Source of the DNA: Planotetraspora phitsanulokensis
Lineage (GTDB): Bacteria > Actinomycetota > Actinomycetes > Streptosporangiales > Streptosporangiaceae
DNA: 64,000 nucleotides
Direction of reading: 5' to 3'
Assembly (NCBI RefSeq): GCF_016863295.1
Contig: NZ_BOOP01000022.1
Span: forward strand, 1 to 64,000
Shown: one piece after another, positions 8,174 to 16,897 of the stretch
How positions within the stretch are numbered: position 1 is the first letter of the stretch
How the letters are laid out: every line of letters begins with the position of its first letter
Notes under the pieces: model-generated
The model's database searches: none
The model's input: only the letters and a program-made list of their open reading frames with translations
What the model was told of the DNA's origin: nothing
Made by a program: the position numbers and the translations under genes

Positions 8174-9133
8174 TCAGGCGTCCCTGCGCCGGTCGGCGTC
8201 GGCGATCATGTCGAGGGACATCTGCCAGAGGCGTTCGGCGGCGCCGGGATCGACGGCGTACGCCGCGAAGCCGCGACGCAGTCCGGGGGTGTGCGGGAGG
8301 GCTTCCTCGCAGTCCTCGAAATAACGACCGGTCACGCCCTCGACGAGAGGCGAGGCGGCCAGGAGGGTCGAGGTGGCCGCGCCCTGGGGGATGTCCTTGA
8401 CCGACACGCCGTCACTGGATCCGGGCTCGAACGACGCGGGCGGGGCGGACATGTGCCGCGACAGCCCGGTGCCCCAGATGCGACCCGGGTTGAGCGCGTT
8501 GACCGCGATGCCGTCCCCGGCCCAGCGCCTGGCGGCTTCGACGGCGAACAGGATGTTCGCGGTCTTGGACTGGCTGTAGGCCTTCCATTCGTCGTAGGGG
8601 TTCTTCTCGAAGTTGACGTCGTCCCAGATGACGTCCCCGTTGACGTGACCCACCGAGCTCACGACGACGACGCGGGCGTGCCCGGCGGCCGCGAGGGCGT
8701 CCTGCAGTCCGAGGGTGAGGGCGAAGTGACCGAGGTGGTTGGTGGCGAACTGCATCTCCCACCCCTCGGCGGTGCGCCGCTCGGGGATCGCCATGACGCC
8801 GGCGTTGTCGACCAGGATGTCGAGCGGGCCCCGCCACGAGGCGACGAAGGCGTCGATCGAGCCGCGTACCGAAAGGTCGAGGACGGCGGTGCGCACGGGT
8901 GCGCCGCCCGTGGACGCCACGATGTCGGCGGCGGCCCTCTCGCCCGCGGCGACGTCGCGGACCGCCAGGGTGACGTCGGCGCCGGCCTTGGCGAGCGCCC
9001 GCGCGGTCTCCACACCGATTCCCGACGACGCTCCGGTCACGACGGCCTTCTTGCCGGACAGGTCGACGCCCTCGACGGTTTCCTCAGCCGTCGTGGCCGG
9101 CCCGAACGGGGTCGTGACGCGTGGTGTGCTCAT
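8174..9133 (-). CDS. SDR family oxidoreductase
   Basis: A 319-residue classical short-chain dehydrogenase related to retinol-dehydrogenase/WW-domain oxidoreductase-like proteins. It has the TGASSGIG cofactor loop, the DNAGV motif, an active-site serine in VVVSSVGH, and YSQSKTAN as the YxxxK catalytic pair. An N-terminal extension of about 25 residues precedes the Rossmann fold. It is divergent from a TetR gene and shares an operator-bearing gap, so it is probably the repressor's main target. Confidence 0.9.
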   Translation of the reverse strand: MSTPRVTTPFGPATTAEETVEGVDLSGKKAVVTGASSGIGVETARALAKAGADVTLAVRDVAAGERAAADIVASTGGAPVRTAVLDLSVRGSIDAFVASWRGPLDILVDNAGVMAIPERRTAEGWEMQFATNHLGHFALTLGLQDALAAAGHARVVVVSSVGHVNGDVIWDDVNFEKNPYDEWKAYSQSKTANILFAVEAARRWAGDGIAVNALNPGRIWGTGLSRHMSAPPASFEPGSSDGVSVKDIPQGAATSTLLAASPLVEGVTGRYFEDCEEALPHTPGLRRGFAAYAVDPGAAERLWQMSLDMIADADRRRDA

Positions 9134-9154
9134 GCTGACGTCCTTCTCATAGGA

Positions 9155-9209
9155 TTAATCGGAGCCGGGTCCGGTTAGCTCAATATAATCGGACCCGACT
9201 CCGGTTGCA
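9155..9209. promoter_or_regulatory. Shared operator region of SDR and TetR genes
   Basis: The 106-bp divergent gap carries two related copies of a TCGGA-CCGG motif: ATCGGAGCCGGGTCCGGTTA near 9157-9176 and ATCGGACCCGACTCCGGTT near 9188-9206. Each is an imperfect inverted repeat (AACCGGA/TCCGGTT type). Their position over both start regions fits a TetR operator pair. Confidence 0.6.
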
Positions 9210-9239
9210 AAGCGGGCGGCCCCTCACAGAAGGTGATCC

Positions 9240-9809
9240 ATGGACACGACGGACCCCAGACAGCCCCGCGCCGACGCCCGGGCCAACCGGGAACGGCTCC
9301 TCGACGTCGCGACCCGCGCGTTCGCCCGCGAAGGTCCGGGCACCTCGCTGAAGGGCATCGCGAAGGAGGCCGGCGTGGGAATCGGCACCCTGTACCGGCA
9401 CTTCCCCACCCGCGAGGCCCTCATCGAGGCCGCGCACGCGAGCGAGCTCGCGCGCGTCTGCGATTCGGCGGACGAGTTGCGCGGCACGATGCCCGCGGAC
9501 GAGGCGCTGCGCGCCTGGCTGGGACGGTGGGTGGACTACCTGACGGCCAAGCACGGCCTCGCGCAGGCGTTGCGCTCCACAACGGCGACCGACACGATCG
9601 CCGTCGCCTTCCCCGGCGCCAGGGCTCGCGCGCTCGCCGCCGTGAGCCTGCTGCTCGACGCCGGGGTGCGGGACGGCGTGCTCCGGCAGGGCATCGAGCC
9701 GCTCGACGTGCTGGTGGCCGCGAACGGCGCCGCCATGGCGGCCCTGGACCCTGACCAGGTCGGACGTCTCCTCGACTACCTGATGGACGCCTTCCGCGCC
9801 CGGGGATAG
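9240..9809 (+). CDS. TetR/AcrR family transcriptional regulator
   Basis: A 189-residue TetR protein. Residues 10-56 form the HTH: RANRERLLDVATRAFAREG, then TSLKGIAKEAGVGIGTLYRH and FPTREALIEA. The C-terminal ligand domain is SBP-like (the SbtR family shape: AWLGRWVDYLTAKHGLAQAL). It is divergent from the SDR gene and very likely represses it and itself. Confidence 0.9.
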   Translation: MDTTDPRQPRADARANRERLLDVATRAFAREGPGTSLKGIAKEAGVGIGTLYRHFPTREALIEAAHASELARVCDSADELRGTMPADEALRAWLGRWVDYLTAKHGLAQALRSTTATDTIAVAFPGARARALAAVSLLLDAGVRDGVLRQGIEPLDVLVAANGAAMAALDPDQVGRLLDYLMDAFRARG

Positions 9810-9819
9810 GCGGCAGCGT

Positions 9820-9837
9820 GTCCACCGAACGGTGGAC
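9820..9837. promoter_or_regulatory. Inverted repeat before the second ABC exporter
   Basis: GTCCACCGAACGGTGGAC is a perfect 8-bp inverted repeat with a 2-nt centre, 58 bp upstream of the ATPase start. There is no T-tract, so I favour an operator over a terminator. Confidence 0.5.
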
Positions 9838-9895
9838 AACCGGTTCCACCGGTCGTTGGTGCCGCGCAAGCCGTACCGCGACGACGCTTGAGGGC

Positions 9896-10738
9896 ATGAC
9901 GACAGCGGTGAGAGTGCGCGGCCTGACCAAGAGGTACGGCGAGGTGCAGGCGGTCGGGGGCATCGACCTCGACATCTCCGCGGGCGAGGTGTTCGCGATC
10001 CTCGGCCCGAACGGGGCGGGCAAGTCCACCACGGTGGAGATCATGGAGGGCTACCGGACCAGGGACGCCGGGGAGGTCAGCGTCCTGGGGGTCGACCCGG
10101 GCAGACCGACACGGGAGTGGCGTTCGCGGATCGGGGTGGTGCTGCAGACGGCCAACGACGTGGCCGAGGCGACAGTACGGGAGACCGTGCGGCATTTCGC
10201 GGGCTACTACCCCAGGGCCAAGGACCCGGACGAGGTGATCGAGCAGGTCGGCCTGACGGACAAGGCCGGCACTCGGATCCGTCAGCTCTCCGGCGGCCAG
10301 CGGCGCCGGGTCGACGTGGCGCTGGGGGTGATCGGCAGTCCCGAGCTGCTCTTCCTGGACGAGCCGACCACCGGATTCGACCCGGAGGCACGCAGGCAGT
10401 TCTGGGAGCTGATCGAGAACATGGCCCATCAGGGGACCACGATCGTGCTGACCACGCATTACCTGGACGAGGCGGAGGCGCTGGCCGACCGGGTGGCCGT
10501 GGTCTCCGGCGGACGCATCGTGGCCGAGGGCGACCCCGCGACCCTGGGCGGCCGGGCGACCGCCAAGGCCAGGGTCGGCTGGGCAGAGGAGGGCGAGCAC
10601 CGGTCGCGGGAGACCGACACCCCGACCAGGACGGTGCTCGAACTGGCCACCCGTTTCGACGGCGAGGTTCCCGAGCTGACCGTGACCCGTCCCTCGCTGG
10701 AGGACGTCTACCTCCGGCTCATCGAGAACCCGTCCTGA
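9896..10738 (+). CDS. ABC transporter ATP-binding protein (DrrA-like)
   Basis: A 280-residue ATPase. Walker A is GPNGAGKSTT, the signature is QLSGGQRRRVDVA, Walker B is ELLFLDEPTTGFDP, and the switch is TTHYLDEAEALADR. The C-terminal 50-residue extension (SLEDVYLRLIENP) is typical of DrrA-type exporters. The start ATG 9896 begins at the conserved first strand; the frame extends upstream without conserved content. It pairs with the permease 41 bp downstream. Confidence 0.92.
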   Translation: MTTAVRVRGLTKRYGEVQAVGGIDLDISAGEVFAILGPNGAGKSTTVEIMEGYRTRDAGEVSVLGVDPGRPTREWRSRIGVVLQTANDVAEATVRETVRHFAGYYPRAKDPDEVIEQVGLTDKAGTRIRQLSGGQRRRVDVALGVIGSPELLFLDEPTTGFDPEARRQFWELIENMAHQGTTIVLTTHYLDEAEALADRVAVVSGGRIVAEGDPATLGGRATAKARVGWAEEGEHRSRETDTPTRTVLELATRFDGEVPELTVTRPSLEDVYLRLIENPS

Positions 10739-10779
10739 CCACCCCCTCAGCCCTCCGTCCCCCCGAGGTGATTCACCCC

Positions 10780-11619
10780 ATGACGCAGACCGTCACCCGA
10801 GCTCCCGCGCCGCCCATCGACCGGCAACCCTCCGCGATACGGCTGGGGCTTTCGCGAGCGGCGTTCGAAACCAAGACGTTCTTCCGCGAGCGCGACGCGG
10901 TCATCTTCACCTTCTCGTTTCCGATCGTCCTGCTGCTGATCTTCGGTTCGATCTTCGCCGACGAACTGGAGGGGACGGGCCTCAACGTCTCCCAGCTCTA
11001 CGTCGCCGGGCTGATCGGTTCGGCGGCGATGACGGGCTTCCAGAATCTCGGCATCGGCATCGCGATGGACCGCGACGACGGCACGCTCAAGCGACTGCTG
11101 GGCACACCGCTGCCGCGCAGTTCCTACTTCGTCGGCAGGGCGCTCAACACGCTGTTCATCTCCTTCTGCCAGGTGGTGATCCTGCTCGTCATCGGCGTCG
11201 CACTGTTCGGCCTGGAGTTGCCGTCCGAACCGTCGATGTGGGTGACCTTCGTCTGGGTTTTCGTGCTCGGCGTGTTCGGCTCGGCACTGCTCGGCGTCGC
11301 CGTCAGCAGTCTGCCGCGGTCAGGCAAGAGCGCCAGCGCGGTGATCACCATGCCGTTCGTGGTGCTGCAGTTCATCTCGGGGGTGTACATCCCCGTGACC
11401 CAACTCCCGCCCTGGCTGGTGAACATCGCCTCGGTGTTCCCCCTCAAGTGGATGTGCCAGGGTTTCCGCTCGGTCTTCCTGGGCGACGCCGGCGCCACGC
11501 TGGAGCTGGCCAAGTCCTACGAGCTCGACAGGGTCGCCCTGGTGCTGGGCGCCTGGGTCGTCGGAGGGCTGGTGTTGTGCCTGACGACGTTCCGCTGGAA
11601 GAGCCGCCGCGACGGGTGA
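10780..11619 (+). CDS. ABC-2 type transporter permease
   Basis: A 279-residue DrrB-like permease with six predicted membrane segments (IFTFSFPIVLLLIFGSIFA, then around VAGLIGSAAMTGFQ, FISFCQVVILLVIGVALFG, VTFVWVFVLGVFGSALLG, FVVLQFISGVYIPV and VALVLGAWVVGGLVLCL). The ABC-2 signature region DDGTLKRLLGTPLPRSSYF is clear. It forms the exporter with the preceding ATPase and is followed by its own two-component system. Confidence 0.92.
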   Translation: MTQTVTRAPAPPIDRQPSAIRLGLSRAAFETKTFFRERDAVIFTFSFPIVLLLIFGSIFADELEGTGLNVSQLYVAGLIGSAAMTGFQNLGIGIAMDRDDGTLKRLLGTPLPRSSYFVGRALNTLFISFCQVVILLVIGVALFGLELPSEPSMWVTFVWVFVLGVFGSALLGVAVSSLPRSGKSASAVITMPFVVLQFISGVYIPVTQLPPWLVNIASVFPLKWMCQGFRSVFLGDAGATLELAKSYELDRVALVLGAWVVGGLVLCLTTFRWKSRRDG

Positions 11620-11688
11620 GCTGAGCCTTCGCCGCACGGACGGAACGGGCCATGAAGCAGAACGAGGAGTGGGCGGGCGGGTGACAGA

Positions 11689-12882
11689 GTGATCCTCGTG
11701 AGATTTCGCGACATTCCCCCACCCGCCCAGCATGCGTTCATGCGCCTGAACGGTTGGGAGTTGCTCTATCTCGTCGCCTTCCTGACCGCCCTCTTCTTCG
11801 TGCTCTCCGACGGCGCACTCGGGACGGCCGAGCGCACGACGGGAACCGTGCTGCTCGTCGCATGCCTCGCGGCGTACGTGCGCCTCGGCCGGCGGGCCGT
11901 CGGCGTGGGGTATCGGTCGTGGGAGGGCAGGACCTACGTCGTCCTGCTGATCGTGCTGTTCACCCCGGTGGCCATCATGGCGCCGTACACCAGGTTCGTC
12001 CTTTTCGCCCTTTGCTCGCAGTGCTTCATGATGATCCCGAAGAACCAGGCGAAAATCGCCGTGATCATCTTCAACGTGGCCCCCGGCCTGAAGTTCCTCT
12101 TCGTCCCGCCGTCGCGGGAGGAGCTGACCTCCTTCCTTGGGGTGACGCTCATCGTCGTCGTCTTCGCGCTGATCTTCGGCCCCTGGATCGTCGACGTCAT
12201 CGGCCAGAGCCGGGAGCGGGCCTCACTCATCAGGGAACTGGAGGCCAGACGCGCCGAGGTGGACCGGCTGTCGGCGGAGCGCGGGGCGCTGGCCGAACGC
12301 GAACGGCTCGCCGGGGAGATCCACGACACCCTGGCCCAAGGGTTCACCAGCATCATCATGTTGTTGCAGCAGCCCGACGCCCGGCGGATCGAGCTGGCCG
12401 TACAGACCGCGCGCGAGAACCTGGCCGAGGCCCGCGCGCTGATCACGGAGGCGAGCCCGGCGCCGCTGTCGAGTGCCACCCTCGCGGAGGCGCTCGCGCG
12501 CATCACCTCGCAGTTCGGCGAGGAGCTTTCGGTGTCCGCCGACTTCGAGGTCCGGGGCGAGTCCAGGGCGACCTCCACCAAGGTCGACGTCGTCCTGCTC
12601 CGCGCGGCGCAGGAGGCGCTGGCCAACGTGCGCAAGCACGCCCGGGCGGCCGCCGTCACGGTGACGCTGGAGTACACGCCGGAGACGGCCGTGCTGACCC
12701 TCCGCGACGACGGCGTCGGCCTCGATCCGTCCACGGCCGAGGGATCCGAGGGATACGGCCTGCGCGGCATGCGTGCCCGGGTCGAGCAGGTGGGCGGCAC
12801 CCTCACACTGACGAGTCCACCGGACGGGGGAACGGTCCTGGAGGCCGCCGTCCCCACGAGCCGGCCCGACCAGGGAGCGTGA
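11689..12882 (+). CDS. Sensor histidine kinase (HisKA_3)
   Basis: A 397-residue kinase. The N-terminal half has about five membrane segments, the middle a coiled segment (ELEARRAEVDRLSAERG), then the phospho-acceptor EIHDTLAQGFTSIIML and a C-terminal ATPase (N-box AAQEALANVRKHAR, DDGVGLDP, GYGLRGMRARVEQVGG). GTG 11689 is used; ATG 11740 is an alternative. The gene overlaps the response regulator by 4 nt (GTGA). Its position after the exporter suggests it controls export. Confidence 0.9.
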   Translation: MILVRFRDIPPPAQHAFMRLNGWELLYLVAFLTALFFVLSDGALGTAERTTGTVLLVACLAAYVRLGRRAVGVGYRSWEGRTYVVLLIVLFTPVAIMAPYTRFVLFALCSQCFMMIPKNQAKIAVIIFNVAPGLKFLFVPPSREELTSFLGVTLIVVVFALIFGPWIVDVIGQSRERASLIRELEARRAEVDRLSAERGALAERERLAGEIHDTLAQGFTSIIMLLQQPDARRIELAVQTARENLAEARALITEASPAPLSSATLAEALARITSQFGEELSVSADFEVRGESRATSTKVDVVLLRAAQEALANVRKHARAAAVTVTLEYTPETAVLTLRDDGVGLDPSTAEGSEGYGLRGMRARVEQVGGTLTLTSPPDGGTVLEAAVPTSRPDQGA

Positions 12883-13523
12883 CGGTGCTACGTCTGATGA
12901 TCGTCGATGACCATCCGGTGGTCCGCGAGGGGCTGCGGGGAATGCTGGAGGCCGACCCCGGGATCACCGTCGTGGGCGAGGCGTCGTCGGGGGACGAGGC
13001 GGTGGTGCGTGCCGCGGAGCTGCGGCCCGACGTGGTCCTGATGGACCTGCGCATGCCGAACGGCGACGGGGTGAGCGCGACCGCCGGCATCCTCGCCGTC
13101 CGGCCGGAGAGCAGGGTGATCGTGCTGACCACCTACGAGACCGACCAGGACATCGTGCGGGCGGTCGAGGCCGGAGCCGCCGGATACCTGCTGAAGGACA
13201 CCTCCCGAAGCGACCTGCTGGCCGCGATCTTCTCGGCGGCGCGCGGCGAGACCGTGCTGTCGCCGGCCGTGGCGACCCGGCTGGTCACCCGGATGAGGGC
13301 GCCGGCCGCCGAGTCGCTGTCGCCGCGCGAGGCCGAGGTGCTCTCCCTCGTGGCCGAGGGGCTGACCAACGCGGAGATCGGGAAGACGCTGTTCATCAGC
13401 GAAGCCACGGTCAAGACCCACCTGCTGCGGGCTTTCGGCAAGCTCGGCGTGTCCGACCGCACCGCCGCCGTCACCGCGGCCCTGGACCGGGGGTTCCTCA
13501 GCCGGCAGAACCGGTCTTCGTGA
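12879..13523 (+). CDS. LuxR/NarL-type response regulator
   Basis: A 214-residue regulator with receiver acidic pair D10-D11, phospho-acceptor D56 in LMDLRMP, and conserved K in YLLKDT, plus a LuxR HTH (LSPREAEVLSLVAEGLTNAEI ... VKTHLLRAFGKLG is its recognition part). It is translationally coupled to the upstream kinase (GTG inside the kinase stop). It closes the unit of exporter, kinase and regulator. Confidence 0.9.
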   Translation: MTVLRLMIVDDHPVVREGLRGMLEADPGITVVGEASSGDEAVVRAAELRPDVVLMDLRMPNGDGVSATAGILAVRPESRVIVLTTYETDQDIVRAVEAGAAGYLLKDTSRSDLLAAIFSAARGETVLSPAVATRLVTRMRAPAAESLSPREAEVLSLVAEGLTNAEIGKTLFISEATVKTHLLRAFGKLGVSDRTAAVTAALDRGFLSRQNRSS

Positions 13524-13541
13524 CCCGCGGGGAACGTGCAC

Positions 13542-13566
13542 GGCACCGGCCGCCGGGGCCGGTGCC
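13542..13566. terminator. GC hairpin between convergent genes
   Basis: GGCACCGGCC and GGCCGGTGCC pair perfectly around a 5-nt loop (gccgg), between the response regulator stop and the stop of the convergent serine hydrolase gene. Likely a bidirectional terminator, without a clear T-tract. Confidence 0.65.
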
Positions 13567-13587
13567 GTCCGTCGGACGGGTCGGTGA

Positions 13588-14811
13588 TCAGGAGGCGAAG
13601 GCGGTGAGCCCGATGCTCTGGAGCATGGTGGAGTCTCCCTTGGTCGTGGAGTTCACGGTGACGACGATCCGGCGCTTCAGGTCGCGGGTGGCGAACATGC
13701 CGGTGCTGTAGCCGTAGCGGCTGCCGGTCTTGCCGTAGACGGTCACCCCGCCGGGGAGGGTCATGACCGACATCCCCATGGTGTACGCGGCGGGCTGGTC
13801 GTTGGAGGGGTCGTCGTCCCCGTCGAAGAGCGGCACCCCGTCCGGGACGGTGAACATCTTCTCCAGCTGGGCGGGCTTGAGAAGCCGACCGCGGAAGAGG
13901 GCGACCATGAAGCGGTCCAGGTCGTCCGTGGTGGAGATGATCTCACCAGCGGCCCAGGTCATGGTCTGGCTCATCTCGGTGACGTCCACCAGCCGCGTCT
14001 TCCCGTCGTCATCGGTGACGGCCAGGTAGCCCTTGGCGTGCGGCCCGTGGATCCGGACGTCGTCGACCGGGAGGGTGGTGTGCCGGAGGCCCAGCGGGCG
14101 GATGATCCGCGTGCGCACGGCGTCGGCATACGGCCTGCCGGTGAGCTTCTCGATCAGCATGCCCAGGACGATGTAGTTGGTGTTCAGGTAGTGCTGCCGG
14201 GTGCCGGGCTCGAACTCCATCGGATTGGCGGCGACGCCGTCCATCCACTGCTGCGGCGTCCACTTGTCGTAGCGGTGGTCGAGGATCCACCGGTCGTCCT
14301 CCGGAAGAGTCGGGCTGGGCAGACCGCTGGTGTGGTCGAGCAGCTCGCCGACCGTGACCGGAGGGTAGTTCGCGGGCAGCAGGCCGGGAAGGTAGTGCTG
14401 GACGGTGCCGTCGAGGTCGACCTTGCCCTCGGCGACGAACTGGAGGACGACGGTGGCGGTGAACACCTTGGTGATGCTGCCGATCCGGATCCTGGCGTCG
14501 TCGGGCACCGGGCGGCCGGTCCGGAGGTCGCCCACCCCCGATTTGCCCGTCCAGGAGCCCGCCGTCCCCCGCACCTGGACGAGCGCGCCGGTCGCCTGGG
14601 AGTTCGGCAGGCCCGCGATGGACTGGCAGAGCGCCCGCGCGTTCAGCGGGCGAAGCGACGACGCGCTCTCCGGGCGCGTGGCGGCGGAGCAGGTCGGAGC
14701 GGAAGTCGTCGGGGTCTTCGTCGCGGCCGCCGCCACAGGGGAGGCGGTGCCCGCGAGCGCCGAACCGGCGAGGGCGGCGGTCAGTGCGAAAGCGGCGACC
14801 GGCTTGAACAT
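13588..14811 (-). CDS. Secreted serine hydrolase (beta-lactamase/DD-peptidase fold)
   Basis: A 407-residue exported protein. The N-terminus is a signal peptide (FALTAALAGSALAGTASPVAAA). The penicillin-binding-protein motifs are present: S112-x-x-K115 in GSITKVF, Y208-x-N210 in QHYLNTNY, and a C-terminal KTG in YGKTGSRYG. This matches D-alanyl-D-alanine carboxypeptidase/class C beta-lactamase-like hydrolases, which trim peptidoglycan peptides or hydrolyse esters outside the cell. Sequence alone cannot choose the substrate. Confidence 0.88.
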   Translation of the reverse strand: MFKPVAAFALTAALAGSALAGTASPVAAAATKTPTTSAPTCSAATRPESASSLRPLNARALCQSIAGLPNSQATGALVQVRGTAGSWTGKSGVGDLRTGRPVPDDARIRIGSITKVFTATVVLQFVAEGKVDLDGTVQHYLPGLLPANYPPVTVGELLDHTSGLPSPTLPEDDRWILDHRYDKWTPQQWMDGVAANPMEFEPGTRQHYLNTNYIVLGMLIEKLTGRPYADAVRTRIIRPLGLRHTTLPVDDVRIHGPHAKGYLAVTDDDGKTRLVDVTEMSQTMTWAAGEIISTTDDLDRFMVALFRGRLLKPAQLEKMFTVPDGVPLFDGDDDPSNDQPAAYTMGMSVMTLPGGVTVYGKTGSRYGYSTGMFATRDLKRRIVVTVNSTTKGDSTMLQSIGLTAFAS

Positions 14812-15068
14812 TTTCGTGCTCCTTCATGGGACTCTTCGTCGGTGATCCCATGGTTTCGGGGCGGCCCCACCCGTGAGATCGCCTGCGCGAGCGGTCTTTC
14901 CGCCTCCCTCGCACGAGGGATCCGATCGCCGGTGAGGACTGCGTGCGCTCGGCGTCACGTGCCCGGCTGCGCGAGGTGGTCGACGGCCGATGTCCTTTGA
15001 CACAGCTTGATCGTGCGGGATATGACCTGCGGAATGACCCACGAATCGACGCCGCGCCAGGCGATCGC

Positions 15069-15719
15069 ATGATCGAGATTCCTTCCGGGGAGATCGTCAT
15101 GCGGGACGAGGGCGCGAAGTCGAGCTGGAAGGTCGAGGTCGAGGCCTTCCGGCTGGCGCCGTACCCCGTGACCCACGAGCTGTACGGCTCCGTTCTCGGT
15201 GAGGCGTCCGCGACCTCGGCGGGGCCGCGGACGCCGGTGACCGAGGTCTCCTGGAAGGAGGCCGTCCGGTTCTGCAACCTGCTCTCACAGGCGACGGGGC
15301 TCGAACCCTGCTACTCGATGGGCGTCGACCCCGACGCGCGGGACGTGGTCTGCGACGGGGATGCCGACGGCTATCGCCTCCCCTCCGAGGCGGAGTGGGA
15401 GTACGCGTGCAGGGCCGGGACCTCCGGCGTCCGCTACGGAGAGCTGGACGAGATCGCCTGGTACCGCGAGAACTCCGGCGGCGAGGTGCACGACGTCGCG
15501 ACCAGGACGCCGAACGCGTGGGGCCTCTACGACATGATCGGCAATGTGTGGGAGTGGTGCTGGGATCTCTACGATCCCGGCGTCTACGGCCCGTACCGCG
15601 TATTCCGTGGCGGAGGCGCGCATGACCGGCCCCGCGGATGCAGGGCGTCGTGCCGCCGCAAGAGTCACCCGGCCTTCCGCATCGACGACCTCGGGTTCCG
15701 GCTCGCCCGATCACGGTGA
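15069..15719 (+). CDS. SUMF1/formylglycine-generating-enzyme-like protein
   Basis: A 216-residue FGE-sulfatase-fold protein. The order is MIEIPSGEIVM, FRLAPYPVTHELYG, PVTEVSWKEAVRFCNLLS, YRLPSEAEWEYACRAGT, NAWGLYDMIGNVWEWCWDLY, then VFRGGG and GFRLARSR. These are the hallmark blocks of the family, which oxidises sulfatase Cys to formylglycine or forms C-S bonds in thiol biosynthesis. It is shorter than catalytic FGEs and no sulfatase is near; I see no sure copper-binding Cys pair, so function is open. The ATG 15069 start is preferred over 14943. Confidence 0.8.
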   Translation: MIEIPSGEIVMRDEGAKSSWKVEVEAFRLAPYPVTHELYGSVLGEASATSAGPRTPVTEVSWKEAVRFCNLLSQATGLEPCYSMGVDPDARDVVCDGDADGYRLPSEAEWEYACRAGTSGVRYGELDEIAWYRENSGGEVHDVATRTPNAWGLYDMIGNVWEWCWDLYDPGVYGPYRVFRGGGAHDRPRGCRASCRRKSHPAFRIDDLGFRLARSR

Positions 15720-15821
15720 GCCGGTCCGCCGGGCCGCACGGAGGGGAGACCGCATCTCGATCTCGCCGGCCGTCAGCGACGGCTCGTTGGTTGTGAGGTC
15801 CAGGTCGGTCATGTCCCGCAT
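15711..15821 (-). CDS. Possible short peptide gene opposite the WYL regulator
   Basis: From ATG 15821 (or 15812) a 36- or 33-residue peptide can be read: an acidic Leu/Thr-rich first half (MTDLDLTTNEPSLTAGEIE) and a basic tail (RSPLRAARRTGSP). It faces the WYL regulator across a 35-bp gap and its end overlaps the SUMF1-like gene by 9 nt. It looks like a leader-plus-basic-tail peptide or the stub of a lost gene. No good ribosome site supports it, so this is weak. Confidence 0.25.
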   Translation of the reverse strand: MRDMTDLDLTTNEPSLTAGEIEMRSPLRAARRTGSP

Positions 15822-15832
15822 GTTAGGTTCCG

Positions 15833-15855
15833 TTCCGGACGTTCTCCTTCCGGAA
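15833..15855. promoter_or_regulatory. Inverted repeat at the WYL regulator start
   Basis: TTCCGG (15833-15838) and CCGGAA (15850-15855) form an inverted repeat with an 11-nt centre, immediately before the GTG start. Also readable as a direct repeat of TTCCGGA. A possible autoregulatory operator. Confidence 0.4.
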
Positions 15856-15856
15856 T

Positions 15857-16897
15857 GTGAGGGATGCCGTGAACTCCGACGCGAGCCCGACGGCACGGGC
15901 CCTCCTGACCCTCGAACTGGTCCAGGGCAGCCCGGGCATCACCGCGGACCGGCTGGCCGACAAGCTCGGCGTCTCGGAGCGGGCCGCCCGGCGGTACGTC
16001 GGCATCCTCCGTGAGGCCGGCATCCCGATCGAGTCCGTCCGCGGGCCCTACGGCGGCTATCGCCTGGGGCGCGGCCTTCGGCTTCCGCCCCTGATGTTCA
16101 GCGCCATCGAGGCCCTCGGCCTGGTCATGGCCGTGCTCGACGGCCACCACGACCCGCGCGATCCCACCGATCCCGTCGGCAGCGCGCTCGGCAAGCTCGT
16201 GCGGGCGCTCCCCGAGCCGGTTGCCGCCCAGGCCGAGGCCGTCCGCCGGGCCACGGCGCCCGCCCCCGACCGCGCCGCCGCCCGGCCCGACCCCGAGACC
16301 ACGACCACGCTCGTGCAGGCCTGTTCGAACCGGCGGCGGGTGCGGCTCGGCTATCGCTCAGAGGCCGGGTCGGAGTGGACCGGCGAGGTCGACCCGTGGG
16401 CGGTCGTGGTCCGCCACGGCCGGTGGTACCTGCTGTGCTGGTCCCACACCGCCGACGCCCGCCGGGCCTACCGGATCGACCGGGTCCGCGAGGTGGAGGT
16501 GCTCGGCGACACCTTCAACCCGCCCGCCGACCTCGACCCGATCGCCACATTGGAGGAGCATCTCGCCGTCGGATGGGAGTACGAGGTCGAGGTCGTCATC
16601 GACGCGCCCGCCGACACCCTCAAGCGCCGCCTCCCCTGCGCGCTCGGACGGCTCGAGCCGCTCGATGCCGAGACCACCCGCCTGGTCGGCAGCACCGGCA
16701 ACCCGTGGTGGTATGCCGAGCAGCTCGCGGCGATCCCGGCGTCCTTCCGGATCGTGGGAGGCCCCGAGCTCCAGCACACGGCGCGCGCCGTCGGGCAGCG
16801 GCTGCTGGCGGCGAGTGAGAGCCCGGCTGTCAGCGCCGTCGGCGTGGGACGCCCGCGAAATAGGCTGGACGAGGAGGTGAGGCATCGTGACGGCTGA
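15857..16897 (+). CDS. WYL-domain transcriptional regulator
   Basis: A 346-residue regulator. The N-terminal HTH_11 domain (ALLTLELVQGSPGITADRLA, then LGVSERAARRYVGILREAG) is followed by the PYGGYRLGRGLRLPPLMFS bridge, and a WYL domain at about 150-230 (VRLGYRSEAG, VVVRHGRWYLLCWSHTADAR, YRIDRVREVEVL). WYL proteins sense nucleic-acid or nucleotide ligands, often in DNA damage responses. GTG 15857 or 15869 can start it. The end overlaps the DksA-like gene by 11 nt. Confidence 0.88.
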   Translation: MRDAVNSDASPTARALLTLELVQGSPGITADRLADKLGVSERAARRYVGILREAGIPIESVRGPYGGYRLGRGLRLPPLMFSAIEALGLVMAVLDGHHDPRDPTDPVGSALGKLVRALPEPVAAQAEAVRRATAPAPDRAAARPDPETTTTLVQACSNRRRVRLGYRSEAGSEWTGEVDPWAVVVRHGRWYLLCWSHTADARRAYRIDRVREVEVLGDTFNPPADLDPIATLEEHLAVGWEYEVEVVIDAPADTLKRRLPCALGRLEPLDAETTRLVGSTGNPWWYAEQLAAIPASFRIVGGPELQHTARAVGQRLLAASESPAVSAVGVGRPRNRLDEEVRHRDG

